A DNA stretch of 64,000 bases from Lantana camara. Its lineage: Eukaryota > Streptophyta > Magnoliopsida > Lamiales > Verbenaceae. The notes below the pieces were generated by a model. The model made no database searches, was not told the origin of the DNA, and saw nothing but the letters and a program-made list of their open reading frames with translations. Location: positions 61,671,501 through 61,735,500 of the forward strand of contig CM074863.1 of the NCBI GenBank assembly GCA_037501455.1. The letters run 5' to 3'. Each line of letters begins with the position of its first letter. Positions within the stretch are counted from its first letter, which is position 1. Shown piece by piece: positions 10,856-21,677 of the stretch. The position numbers were made by a program, and so were the translations under genes.

Positions 10856-13800
10856 TGTAACACCCCGCATTTTTGGAGCAAGATACGATGTCGTTTTCGT
10901 ACGATTAGAACGTTATTTATTTAACTTTGCACGTGCTTGAATTGATTTATGTCATGTTTTAATTGTTTAATTGACTCAATTGCAATCTTATGAAAATATG
11001 TGGACTTAATTGAAATATGTATTTAGTGCCTAATTGTTCTTTAATTTAAATTATGTGGGTTAAGTTGTAATTATCGGACTTTGGGGGTCGTTTTCTAATT
11101 ATGAGAAATCAAATTGGACTTTATCTTTAATTCTGGGGGTGCTTTTATAATTATCAGAACTTTAATTGGGCTTGATCTAAATCTTACTTAAAGTCGGTGG
11201 ACTCAATTGCATAATTAAATTTCTTGTGGGACTGTTTTTGTAATTTTAAATACTTTAATTGGACTTAATTGACTTTGTATGGAAACGTGGGGACTCAATC
11301 GAACGATTTAAATTATTGAGGGACCTGATTGCAATTTATGAAAGTTGGGGCTGATATATCACAAAACCCTAGCAGCCTTCTCCTTCTCCATTCCATTTCT
11401 TCCCCTTTCGGTCTTCAGCAGCAGCAGCTGCGCGAGAATCCCCCAACCACCGAACCTCCGTCGCGACTTAGCCCTCCACCACCGCAAGGGTCGACGGCCA
11501 CCGCCACCATCGCCAGCGAACCACCACCCTCTCACACTCTCTCTCTTTCACTCTCCACAGCAGCGGCGCAGCAATGGAATCCGCCATCGCTGTAGGCCAC
11601 CCTCGCTCGCCATCGACATCATCTTCCTCAGCTACCCCACTGAACACCACCATTCCTCCCCCGTTCCTTCTCTCCGATGAGGTGCCCCAGCCCTTCACCT
11701 CAGCCAAATCCGCCACCCCAGTGAGCTCTCCCGCCTCCGTGCACCGACAGCCATGACAACCTGGCTACAGATCCGACGCACGACCACCGCCACTGTCAGG
11801 GGTCAGATCCGACAGCCGCCCTATTTCCTCTTTCCCTCTTCACCCGGTTCGAAGCAGAACCGAAATCCCCCTCTTACCGCCAATAGCCACCACATCGCGC
11901 AAGGGAATACTCCCTGCTCTGCCACGAACTTCAGAGCCACCTCTTCAACCAAGCAAGTCCGGCGAATTCCTCCACCAGCCATTCTCTCTCCATCCTCGTT
12001 CAGATCTGAACAAGGGTGAAGCTATCTTCACCAACCCTGATAGCCTCACCAACCATCGATCTCACTGCTAGGCGCCACCCCAACGCCATCATCCAGTCTT
12101 CACTTCTGCTCCGCCGTGTCAGTCGACAACCACCACTCCAGTCGGCGCCACTCTCTTGCCTTAAAGCAGCAGCAGTAAATAAGTCGGGTCATTACCTTCA
12201 TCAGCCGCTGTGAACACTCCCGCTTCTTCTCAATTGTAAATTCCCCCTGTTTCCTCTTTAATTTTTATGGATTTAATTGTTAGTGTATTGTGAAATTTGA
12301 GTTTGATAATCTGGATTGATTTGCATGATTTAATTGTCCCCTTAAGTTGTAGATCTATATGGTGTCTTTTCGGGAATGGCTTGTGTTGTTAACAAGTGAA
12401 ATCTGGCCTCTAGTTTGGGTGAAATGTTGTAATTGGCGAGAGATGTTTGATCTTGTGAATATCTGTTGTTGATGGAATATGTATAAGGCTACCTTTATAT
12501 ACGTGATTGGTAATGTGATGATAAATTGGTTTAAGAATGAACAGTGATAGATATAACCCTCGTGTGTGTGAGTATATGTTTGTGATTAATCGAATTATAA
12601 CAAGTATGATAATCTGTAATTGGGGTATTAGTGAAATTGGGGGTCTTGATGTGATGAATGTATAACTGGTTGGATTTTAATTTTAATTGGAAACATGAAG
12701 GCCGATTGGTTTAAGGCTCTTGGTAATCAATGCTCGTATTGGTAATTGAATGGAAATTGAAATCTGGAATTAATCTTGCAATTACTAATCTATGGGGTAT
12801 AACTTGACGTTTTTGAGATTGGGTGTATTTAATTTCTGATTCTCAATTAAACAAAGCCAACGTGTGTAATGATGGTTTCATAAATTGACATTTAAGTTGG
12901 GAGTTGGTATCCAGTTTCAATTCGCACTTAATGTTGTTGTAGTAAGAATGCACAACGTAGTTATTTTATAATTGGAAATGACAATTTGATTCTAATTTAA
13001 TTTGTATAGTATAAGTCAATGAATAGTTGTGTGTAACTACAATTGTGTTCTAGTGTTCATAATCTGCACAACTGATAAATGGTGAAGTTGGGTAACAATA
13101 TTTAATTATTTATACAGTTGAGAGTTTATGGTTAAAAACGTATGATTTCCGGAAGGAATTAGTAATTAATTCAGAGTGAACTCTTATAATTCGAATATAG
13201 TTGAGTTTAAACATTGGGGTAATTGAATTATAAGTTTGATGTTGTTTGTGCACCTAAACGTGTCCATGACATATCACATTATCCTATATTCATCGTATAC
13301 ATATCATATCGTTTCATGCCATCTATGTACAACAACTTTGTATGTTTATAGATCAAGTTGCTCTTACTTATGCACTTTATAACTCGTCATGAACTCGATG
13401 CTTAATTCCAATATTATAATTGAACCTTGTGACATTGGATGATTTAATATGCATTTTGTGAATACATTGACTTCCTAAATTGATCTTGCATCTTTGGATA
13501 TGGAATTGCATGTCGGTTGCTTGTAAATATGACCTTATTGAGCATTGATATGCCTTGAATGACCACGACACCTTATCCAAGCACAACATGAACACTTATG
13601 CATAACCACGATCATGTTGAGCAACGCCGTGCGTCTTGTTTGGTTCATATAGAGTCTAAGTCTGGGCTTCTGTATGTCTTGTCACAGAGTTTGGTGGTGC
13701 CGGTGGGCCCGAGGTTTAGAGTGTTTGGCCCTTCACACTCGCAGACTCTACTTTCACGAGGTGAGGTTTAGGATTTTGTATAGTTACGCGACCTATGGCC

Positions 13801-15097
13801 TTAATATGCTGATTTCAACCCTTGCATGCGAGTATATCTATTATAAATACGTATGTGTTGGATATGATATGTTTATGGCCTTCGGAATCAACTCTGTTTG
13901 GAAAAGTAAATATGAAAGCATATATAAGCTGTTTCGAAAAGTACTTTACGTTATGTTCTGTAGCGAGATTTCCATGAAAGTTGGTATATGTGATCCGTCG
14001 TGATCTGTTATGTTGTGATCCGTTGTGATCTGTGTGTGGATCGATCCTGGTGAGCTGCGGAATGGGTACCCCCGGGACGGTTAGGGCCGTCGGGGCATTT
14101 ATCCTTTGCGTAGTTCCATTTGAGATATCATTGTACGACCTCAGGGTGATGAGGGAGGCATGGTATCTTGAGCCTTCGGTGTTTTATCCGGGGAGGACTC
14201 TTGTGGGTTCGCAACCCCTTGAGGGTGAGTCTATTTAGACGGTTTATTCTCGATGGTATGGGGACGGTACATCTCCTCCATCATTGGTGTAGAGGTTGGA
14301 TTGATTTTGATTTATATTATGAGGAGTTGAGGTTGGAAGCTCGTACTCGCCGAGCAGTTGATTATGTTATGTTATGGAATTATGAATCGGGGTAGAGTCT
14401 TTCTGGAAAATGATTTCCAAACTTATATCTATATCTTATTTGGGTTCTTTCAAAATGTTTTGGTATGTAACACCTACTCCCGGTTCATGAGTCCATCCTT
14501 TTTTATTCTGTGCTATGCTCCTTATATATATATTGTGGGTGTGCGTTAGCCCCCTCACTCGGTCAAGTTGACTGACCCCTCATTTACACTTTTAGTTGCA
14601 GGATTGTTGGCGTTTGGTAGGCGGAAGTGAGTCCTTTGAGTTGCACTTCGTCGGTCTAGTCTTTCTATTTGCATTTGTCTTTTCATACACTTTACTTATG
14701 CTTTGACTCGTAGACTTGAGATTATACTTTGCTATTCGGTAGCCCTGCGTAGCACTTGATGATTATTACTTTATGTTGATATTCGGGACTAGGGACTTAT
14801 GCTAGTTGATCCCGTCACTTGTTATGTTTGTTGCTCTATTATTCGGGATTAGGTATCTATGCTAGTTGAACCCGTCACCTGCTTTGCATGTTTTGTTTTA
14901 AATGCTTCCGCTATCTATTGATGTTGGTTTTAATTGCTTCCGCGCTCTGAGTTTTGGTCAAGTTAGATCCGCCTAGCCTAGTGTGTGAGTTGGTCTCCCG
15001 TTCGCTATGATTCGGATTCGGGCATGAACTTTCCATTTCGTGACCGGGTCTGGGTCTTAGTGCGGGGGATGTGGCATCCTCCGTTTGGGGTGTTACA
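10856..15097 (+). repeat. LARD-A 3' LTR (4242 bp)
   Basis: It has the same length and ends as the 5' LTR, offset 6676 bp, with only a handful of substitutions. The terminal box AGTGCGGGGGATGTGG lies at 15059-15074 and the GCTCG/CGAGC hairpin at 14339-14355. The target duplication GTAGG follows at 15098-15102. Confidence 0.96.
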
Positions 15098-15850
15098 GTA
15101 GGAACATGTCTTTCAAAGAAGATGTGTCCTAAGACTAACCTTGAGAAGGAGAGAATGACTCATACACCTTATGCATCAGCAATAGGTAGCATAATGTATG
15201 TAATGTTATGTACTCGACCGGATGTGGCTTATGCACTTAGTGTGGCAAGTCGTTTCCAAACTGACCCTGGAGATGGTCACTGGGCTGCCGTGAAGAATAT
15301 TCTTAAGTACTTGAAAAGTACTAAAGATTTATTCTTAGTTTACGGAGGTCAGAAAGATCTTACTGTCGAAGGATACTGCGATGCAAGCTTTGCATCTGAC
15401 TTAGATGATTTTAAGTCAATGTCAGGATACATTTTCTGCCTGAACGGCGGAGCAGTGAGTTGGAAGAGTTCCAAGCAAACTACCACTGCAGATTCGACCA
15501 CTGAGGCCGAATACTTAGCTGCAAATGATGCAGCTAAGGAAGGTGTTTGGATTAGAAACTTCATGCAAGAGTTGAATGTTGTTCCTAGCATGAAAGACCC
15601 CATTACTGTGTTTTGTGACAACACTGGGGCGGTTGCTCAAGCAAGAGAACCAAGATCTCACCAACGGACCAAGCACATAATGAGGAAGTATCACCTAATC
15701 CGTGATATTATCAAAAGAGGAGATGTGCTAATTGAGAGGGTCACATCAGCAGAGAACGTGGCAGATCCACTTACTAAACCCCTTAGTCGAGAAGCTTTCC
15801 AAGGTCATCTTCAGAAGATGGGACTTAGAATAGCTTCAGAATGGCTTTGA
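15098..15850 (+). pseudogene. gag-pol: Copia-1 pol, 3' part: RT C-terminus and RNase H
   Basis: This is the continuation of the Copia-1 polyprotein after LARD-A. The upstream ATG at 15071 lies in the LARD LTR; Copia residues start at the target duplication (GTCLSKK). The end of the RT is followed by RNase H, seen from YCDASFASD (first catalytic Asp), TEAEYLA (Glu) and FCDNTGA (Asp), then RTKHIMRKYH. RNase H degrades the genomic RNA after minus-strand synthesis. The frame is uninterrupted to TGA at 15848-15850. It is cut off from its own start codon and so is dead in this copy. Confidence 0.94.
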
Positions 15851-15866
15851 CGGGCAAGTGGGAGAT
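15851..15866 (+). other. Copia-1 polypurine tract
   Basis: CGGGCAAGTGGGAGAT lies directly between the pol stop codon and the TGTTAGGAATAG start of the 3' LTR. The same sequence occurs in Copia-2 (reverse, 33036-33051), and the core is conserved in Copia-E. Confidence 0.9.
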
Positions 15867-17822
15867 TGTTAGGAATAGTGCCCTAGAAAGCCGATTGTAT
15901 ATCCGCTTTGTGCTTTTCCTTATTGTAATCACAGACAATCTTTGAATAAAATAACGAATTGAGGCAACACTTCTTTATATGCTCTTGTTTGGTATGCGTT
16001 TACTTTAGCTGTGCATATATGAGAACTCCCCTAATCCTGATGACTTTAGGACTCTACCATTTAGGTGAAATGGTTCATGAAACGAGCCCTATATCACATA
16101 AGTCATGATTAGTAAAATACTCCAAGCCGGTGAGTCGTACAGACAGTGGGAGTGTCAACCTGACTCCTCTAAGGCTTGCTTGTGGGATCACGCCCATAAG
16201 AAGGACCACCTTGTTTCATGGAGGTGCAAAGTGTATAGTTGATACGTGTGTGATACATGAGGGTGCTTACTTTAATAAGTAAGTTCACTGAGGTGCCCCG
16301 TGTGAGAACATTCCTAAATGGGAAAGGAAGTTTCTATTTCAGGAAATGGAAACTTCCAGATTAGGAAATATCTCACGAGTCATTGATGTGATTAATTGAT
16401 CCTTAGACTTGAGGTTCCTTGTCACTTTATGAGTTAACTCTGGAGTCTTAGGTATAAGCTTTAAAGGGTGTCGCCTTAGACAACTGATTCAAGGCTTATG
16501 CTGGGGCTGCACAAGTGATTCATGAAAGTGAATGAGAATCAAGAAAGGACCTACACTTGCATTTGCAAGGTGATCTCTTATTGTATAAGTCATTCATATG
16601 CCATATGGAGTCCTTGGCCAAGGCAGTAGATCAACACATCAAGAAAAGGGTTTCTTGGATTGAGATCAAATGGATATGAAATGCACTTAGCTTTAAGACC
16701 GGATTATTAGGGTTCTGATTATTCCCTTGCCCTAGATCTTGGTTGAGAGATAGTAAGTAGGAGGATTGTATCTCACATGAATCAATGACTTAAAGGTTCT
16801 GTCGAATCCGAACATTCCAATTCAGCTAGGGGTTAAACACCTGTTGCTAGACTATGGTCGTTTAATCTGTGGACTGATTAATTAATTAGTGAATTAATTA
16901 ATTAGGGTCACTGCTAATTGAATTGAGAACCTAGAGGGTCACACACAACAACTTGGTTACATGAGTTGAGGCTTGAAAATGATTAAACGAGTTAATCGGG
17001 CCAAGAGGGTTCCACACGTGTGAAATCACACGTGTGGCTCACGTGAGTGACACGTGTCACTGTGACACGTGTCACACACGTGTGAATGTATATATATATA
17101 TATATTGTATATATATATATTAAATAATTAATTAGTTAATTATTTAATAGACTTTGGTTTAATTTTGAATTAAAAAGAAAGTCTAATTTTGGAGAAAATA
17201 ATCTAGTTAATTAATTAGGAATTAATTAATTAGATAAAAATAAGTTATTTATTTTATAATAAATAAAGTATAAAATTATCCAAAAATAGTTTGGATATTT
17301 TTAGCTCTCTTAAAAGTTGACTTGAATTAGAATTCAAAGTCAAAGTTGGAAAATACTTGATGATCAAGTAATAGGAGAGAGAGGAACCAAATCCTTGTTC
17401 AACAAGGATTTGGATCGGCACTCCCCTCTTATATATAGGAGCTCCCCTTTAGTGCTAATGGGCAATTCTTTTGGTTCATGTGTTGAACACCTTCCTTTCT
17501 CCAAGATTAAATTAAACCCTAGGTTAAGCCTAAACACTAACTAGAGAACTAGCATCCTTACTAGTTAGATTGTGATCAAGTTGGTGGACTTTCTCTAGAG
17601 ACTTCAAGTTAGAAGTTTGAAGATTCGAGCTTTACCAAGGAGAGGGGATCAAGCCGCGAGAAGAGCGTTCTTGGGTGGCTTGAAACGCTTCAAGAAAGAA
17701 CAAAAGAAAAGTAAGTTTTCTATCTTATTCCTTCGAATTTGGATACACGATTGCGAGTCCAAGGTCCTTTTGTTGGGAAATTTTTTTAAATTCCGCTGCT
17801 TTCTGATTCGTGTTTTCCAACA
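15867..17822 (+). repeat. Copia-1 3' LTR (1956 bp)
   Basis: It starts TGTTAGGAATAGTG and ends TTTTCCAACA. It contains six G-boxes at 17015-17082, a TA microsatellite at about 17087-17119, a TATA-like TATATATA at 17430-17437 and a downstream region near 17450-17580 that probably includes the transcription start. A 5-bp flank AACAT follows. The matching left copy lies outside the window. Confidence 0.93.
17013..17084 (+). promoter_or_regulatory. cluster of six palindromic G-boxes in Copia LTR
   Basis: CACGTG occurs at 17015, 17029, 17040, 17051, 17066 and 17077, mostly inside longer palindromes such as GACACGTGTC and CACACGTGTG. G-boxes bind plant bHLH and bZIP factors, including light, stress and ABA regulators. 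The cluster lies about 350 bp upstream of the TATA-like box, in likely U3. It is conserved in Copia-2 (31820-31887 and 39977-40044) and Copia-3 (20460-20527). It is not evident in the older Copia-E LTR. Confidence 0.75.
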
Positions 17823-18759
17823 AACATGTCCTAGCATGATACTAACATGTAATGATCATGGGTTCTACCTATCTTATGCGTGATATGTGGGAGCCACTCC
17901 ACAATCACAAGTTCTAACATACATGCCACATAAACAGTTCAAATCACATAAGGGAAAGCGGTAACAAAATACGAGCCCTATCTCTATTACATTTAACAAT
18001 TGAGATTCCCCTCCCTAACATTTTGAGGGGTCTTCACTTATGGCCTCCTTGTTACTTGAACGTGGTCCATCTTACTCCATGGGTGCATTGTCTCCAAAAT
18101 GAAAATAAAACCTCACCACCTATCTCTACTCTCAAATTACAATAAAAAGAAAAAGACATAAAGTAATAAGGCTCAATCTTCATATTGGCCTTAGACAATT
18201 ACACGGGGCATACCCCGGCCTCAAAAACAGTAATATGGAAAGCCACATAATAAATCACATAACAGTACGCAGATAAGTGAGGCTCGAACCTCAATTGAAA
18301 AACGCAACTATAGGGCTCCAACCCCAATTTAAGCCATCCATGTGCATAAATTAAAACCATACATAAGTCTAAACCCATGATCACCTAACATGCATAAATT
18401 GCAAGAATTTAAATTTACCAATAAATTTAAAATTCCTTTAACTTTAAGTTCGACTAACTCAAAGTAATCTGAAAAACAGTTCCTTGTTCAAGAATAATTT
18501 CAAAATCAAAAGCTAGAATCTGATAAAATTCAAGTTAATTCAAAATTTAACAATTTTATTAAAATCATTATTTCAAAAATAATAATTATACTTTTCCCGA
18601 AAAATTAAAATTGACTTTGATTCCCGAAATTCCCAAATTATAATTTTATTTCAAAATTAAAATTTTTCCAGAAAAAAAAGATTTTTTAAAATATTTTTAA
18701 AATAAAATTTGGGCCAAAAACACGAAAAGTCGCATCGCGTCACAGGGGTGTGCGGGCGT

Positions 18760-19066
18760 GTGTGGGCAGTCCCGCACAGGGGCGTGCGGGCGATCCCGCA
18801 CAGCCCCGCGCAGACGCGTGCGGGCAGTCCCGCACAGGGTGTGCGGGCGATCCCGCACAGGGCTGGGCGGACGCGTGCGGGCGATCCCGCACAGGCTGTT
18901 CCGGACGCGTGCGGGCAGTCCCGCACAGGGATGTGCGGGCGATCCCGCACAGGCTGTTCTTGACGCGTGCGGGCAGTCCCGCACAGGGATGTGCGGGCGA
19001 TCCCGCACAGGATGTTCCGGACGCGTGCGGGCAGTCCCGCACAGGGGTGTGCGGGTGATCCCGCAC
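18760..19066 (-). repeat. GC-rich hairpin array in Copia-3 leader (11 hairpins)
   Basis: Eleven inverted repeats of form GTGCGGG-NNNN-CCCGCAC start at 18760, 18784, 18818, 18841, 18875, 18909, 18933, 18967, 18991, 19025 and 19049. The 4-nt loop mostly alternates CAGT and CGAT on the plus strand. Two hairpins plus linkers form a repeat of about 58 bp. The first has one G-U-type pair and the last loop is TGAT. The sister element Copia-2 has unrelated GC-rich sequence at the same place. Confidence 0.93.
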
Positions 19067-19380
19067 AGGGCTGTTCCGGACCCGTCCGCGTGCGGCGACG
19101 ACGAGCGACAAACTCACTTGGTCCTCGTCGTCCCGCACCGTTTTCCTTACAAAATTTTCAGAAAAATTTTCGTCTCGATTCGGGAATCAAAATCGCGATT
19201 TTAATAAATCTAAAATAAAACCCCTTTTTCAGAAAACGATTTTCTCAATTTATCAGGAAACCTCTCAGATTCAAAAGCTCAGATTACGATACAAATTCAA
19301 GAATACCTAACTGTAACTCAGATTCAAGAATTTCTCAAAATTCAGTTTAATTGAGACGAATCAGAAACACGATTAACGAG

Positions 19381-19395
19381 GTGACTCTGATACCA
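19381..19395 (-). other. Copia-3 primer binding site (initiator tRNA-Met)
   Basis: The minus strand reads TGGTATCAGAGTCAC, two bases after the LTR end. Copia-2 has TGGTATCAGAGCCAC, so this copy has one change outside the 12-nt core match. Confidence 0.9.
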
Positions 19396-19397
19396 CT

Positions 19398-21677
19398 TGT
19401 TGGAAAACAGGAATCAGAAAGCAGCGGAAATTTAAAAAAATTTCCAACAAAAGGATCTTGGACTCGCAATCGTGTAACCAAATTCGTAGAGATAGAAAAC
19501 TTACTTTTCTTTTATTCTTTCTTGAAGCGTTTCAAGCCACCCAAGAACGCTCTTCTCGCGGCTTGACAACCCGTCCCTAGAAAGTCTCTTTCTATTTCAG
19601 AATCCATTGTAGGGATAGCAATCCACACCAACCTAGATTCAAATCATGTTATGGCAGTTCTTAACAATATAACATAAAGAAAGAAACATAAAACGAGAAA
19701 GAGATGATTGAAACTCCCTTCGAAAAACCAGTTTTGCGAAAGTAGAAAACTGCCAGTCACAAAACCCTCGTGAAAAAATTCATCCTTCAGGATATGGACG
19801 AACGGTTTTCGCCATCTTCTTTGGTTCGATTTTTTCATTCGTTTCACGTCGGGTTCAGAATCGTTTCATCATCCCTTCTGATCGTTTTGCATGATCCCCA
19901 CTTTTGGTAAAGCTCGAATCTTCAAAACTTCTAACTTGAAGTTCTCTAGAGATAGTCCACCAACTTGGCTACAATCTAACTAGTAAGGATGCTAGTTCTC
20001 TAGTTAGTGTTTAGGCTTAACCTAGGGTTTTTATTTATCTTGGAGAAAGGATGGTGTTCAACACATGAACCAAAAGAATTGTCAATTAGCTCTAAGGGGA
20101 GCTCGAGCTCCCCTATTTATAAGAGGGGAGGACCGAAAATTCCTAGTCCTTTATGGGCTAGGATTTTGGTCTCTCTCTCTCTCCTATTACTTGATCATCA
20201 AGTAATTTGACTTTGACTTTGAATTCTAATTCAAATCAACTTTCAAGAGAGCTAAAAATATCCAAACTATTTTTGGATAATTTTATACTTTATTTATTTA
20301 AAATAAATAACTTATTTTATCTAATTAATTAATTCATAATTAATTAACTAGATTATTTTTCTCCAAAATAAGACTTTCCTTTTAATTCAAAATTAAACCA
20401 AAGTCTATTAAATAATTAACATATTTAATTATTTAATATATATCATATATATACATATACACGTGTGAGGCACGTGTCCCAAGGACACGTGCTCCTCACG
20501 TGACCCACACGTGTGATTTCACACGTGTGGAACCCTCTAGGCCCGATTAACTCGTTTAATCATTTTCAAGCCTCAACTCAGGTAACCAAGTTGTTGTGTG
20601 TGACCCTCTAGGTTCTCAATTCAATTAGCAGTAACCCTAATTAATTAATTCACTAATTAATTAATCAGTCCACAGATTAAACGACCATAGTCTAGCAACA
20701 GGTGTTTAACCCCTAGCTGAATTGGAATGTTCGGATTTGACAGAACCTTTAAGTCATTGATTCATGTGAGATACAATCCTCCTACTTACTATCTCTCAAC
20801 CAAGATCTAGGGCAAGGGAATAATCAGAACCCTAATAATCCGGTCTTAAAGCTAAGTGCATTTCATATCCATTTGATCTCAATCCAAGAAACCCTTTTCT
20901 TGATGTCTTGATCTACTGCCTTGGCCAAGGACTCCATATGGCATATGAATGACTTACACAATAAGAGATCACCTTGCAAATGCAAGTGTAGGTCCTTTCT
21001 TGATTCTCATTCACTTTCATGAGTCACTTGTGCAGCCCCAGCATAAGCCTTGAATCAGTTGTCTAAGGCGACACCCTTTAAAGCTTATACCTAAGACTAC
21101 AGAGTTAACTCATAAAGTGACAAGGAACCTCAAGTCTAAGGATCAATTAATCACATCAATGACTCGTGAGATATTTCCTAATCTGGAAGTTTCCATTTCC
21201 TGAAATAGAAACTTCCTTTCCCATTTAGGAACGTTCTCACACGGGGCACCTCAGTGAACTTACTTATTAAAGTAAGCACCCTCATGTATCACGCACGTAT
21301 CAACTATACACTTTGCACCTCCATGAAACAAGGTGGTCCTTCTTAAGGGCGTGATCCCACAAGCAAGCCTTAGAGGAGTCAGGTTGACACTCCCACTGTC
21401 TGTAGAACTCATCGGCTTGGAGCATTTTACTAATCATGACTTATGTGATATAGGGCTCGTTTCATGAACCATTTCACCTAAATGGTAGAGTCCTAAAGTC
21501 ATCAGGATTAGGGGAGTTCTCATACATGCGCACGTAATGGAAACACACAAAACACGTATTGGCATATAAAGAAGTGTTTGCCTTAATTCGTTATTTCATT
21601 CAAAGATTGTCTGTGATATAAGAAAAGTCCCAAAGCAGATTACTTCGAATCGGCTTTCTAGGGCACTATTCCTAACA
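19398..21677 (-). repeat. Copia-3 5' LTR (2280 bp)
   Basis: The plus strand begins TGTTGGAAAAC and ends CCTAACA. It is about 330 bp longer than the LTRs of Copia-1 and Copia-2 because of extra sequence at about 19565-19905. Part of that extra segment (around 19625-19655) matches the end of the Copia-E LTR near 52350-52380 in reverse complement, so it looks ancestral. Six G-boxes lie at 20460-20527. Confidence 0.92.

Larger units (their letters stand above)
4180..15097 (+). mobile_element. LARD-A: large coding-free LTR retrotransposon derivative, 10918 bp
   Basis: A complete element: two LTRs of exactly 4242 bp (4180-8421 and 10856-15097), a tRNA-Met primer binding site, a 2434-bp interior without retroviral coding capacity, a polypurine tract and a GTAGG target duplication. 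The ends are an 11-bp perfect inverted repeat (TGTAACACCCC / GGGGTGTTACA). Long LTRs with a non-coding interior define LARDs, non-autonomous elements that need another element's gag and pol. Its PBS, polypurine context and LTR boxes resemble Gypsy-D, so a Tekay-type chromovirus is the likely helper (inference). I found five substitutions between the LTRs by eye, so it is very young and the top layer of the nest. Confidence 0.95.
1..17822 (+). mobile_element. Copia-1: Ty1/Copia LTR retrotransposon, 5' LTR outside window, split by LARD-A
   Basis: The domain order gag, protease, integrase, reverse transcriptase, RNase H places it in Ty1/Copia. The window opens inside its long 5' leader; the 5' LTR and primer binding site lie to the left. 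The body continues to a polypurine tract (15851-15866) and a complete 3' LTR (15867-17822). LARD-A (4180-15097) splits the RT and is flanked by GTAGG on both sides. Copia-2, further right on the other strand, is a near-identical sister and served as reference for locating the breaks. Copia-1 carries two lesions: a 1-nt deletion near 2091-2095 and the LARD-A insertion. It abuts the reversed leader of Copia-3 at 17823, so it most likely inserted into Copia-3. Confidence 0.93.
17823..19397 (-). other. Copia-3 5' leader, non-coding
   Basis: Positions 17823 to about 18400 are nearly identical to the leader of Copia-2 (37740-38310). About 18400-18720 is AT-rich and diverged. Then comes a GC-rich hairpin array (18760-19066), another AT-rich stretch and the PBS. 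Long GC-rich frames run across the array on both strands, but they follow from the repeats and encode nothing recognisable. Confidence 0.85.
17823..21677 (-). mobile_element. Copia-3: 5' LTR and leader of a reversed Copia element, cut by Copia-1
   Basis: On the minus strand the order is LTR (21677 to 19398), tRNA-Met PBS (19395-19381) and leader (to 17823). The leader breaks off exactly where the Copia-1 3' LTR ends. The missing gag and pol should lie beyond the left end of Copia-1, outside the window. It inserted into LTR-F: LTR-F sequence resumes in mid-LTR at 21678. The family is that of Copia-1 and Copia-2, but this copy is more diverged, with a longer LTR and a different GC-rich leader cassette. 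Confidence 0.9.

Noticed and set aside
17823..17827. Inversion breakpoint between Copia-1 and Copia-3
   Set aside because: The Copia-1 LTR ends with its canonical CA exactly at the junction, which fits insertion into the Copia-3 leader. An inversion would not need to fall on the LTR end. The left flank outside the window would settle it.
18657..19218. Overlapping long GC-rich open frames on both strands (up to 148 aa)
   Set aside because: They run through a tandem hairpin array whose GC-rich repeats lack stop codons in every frame. The predicted residues are repeats of the unit and match no domain.
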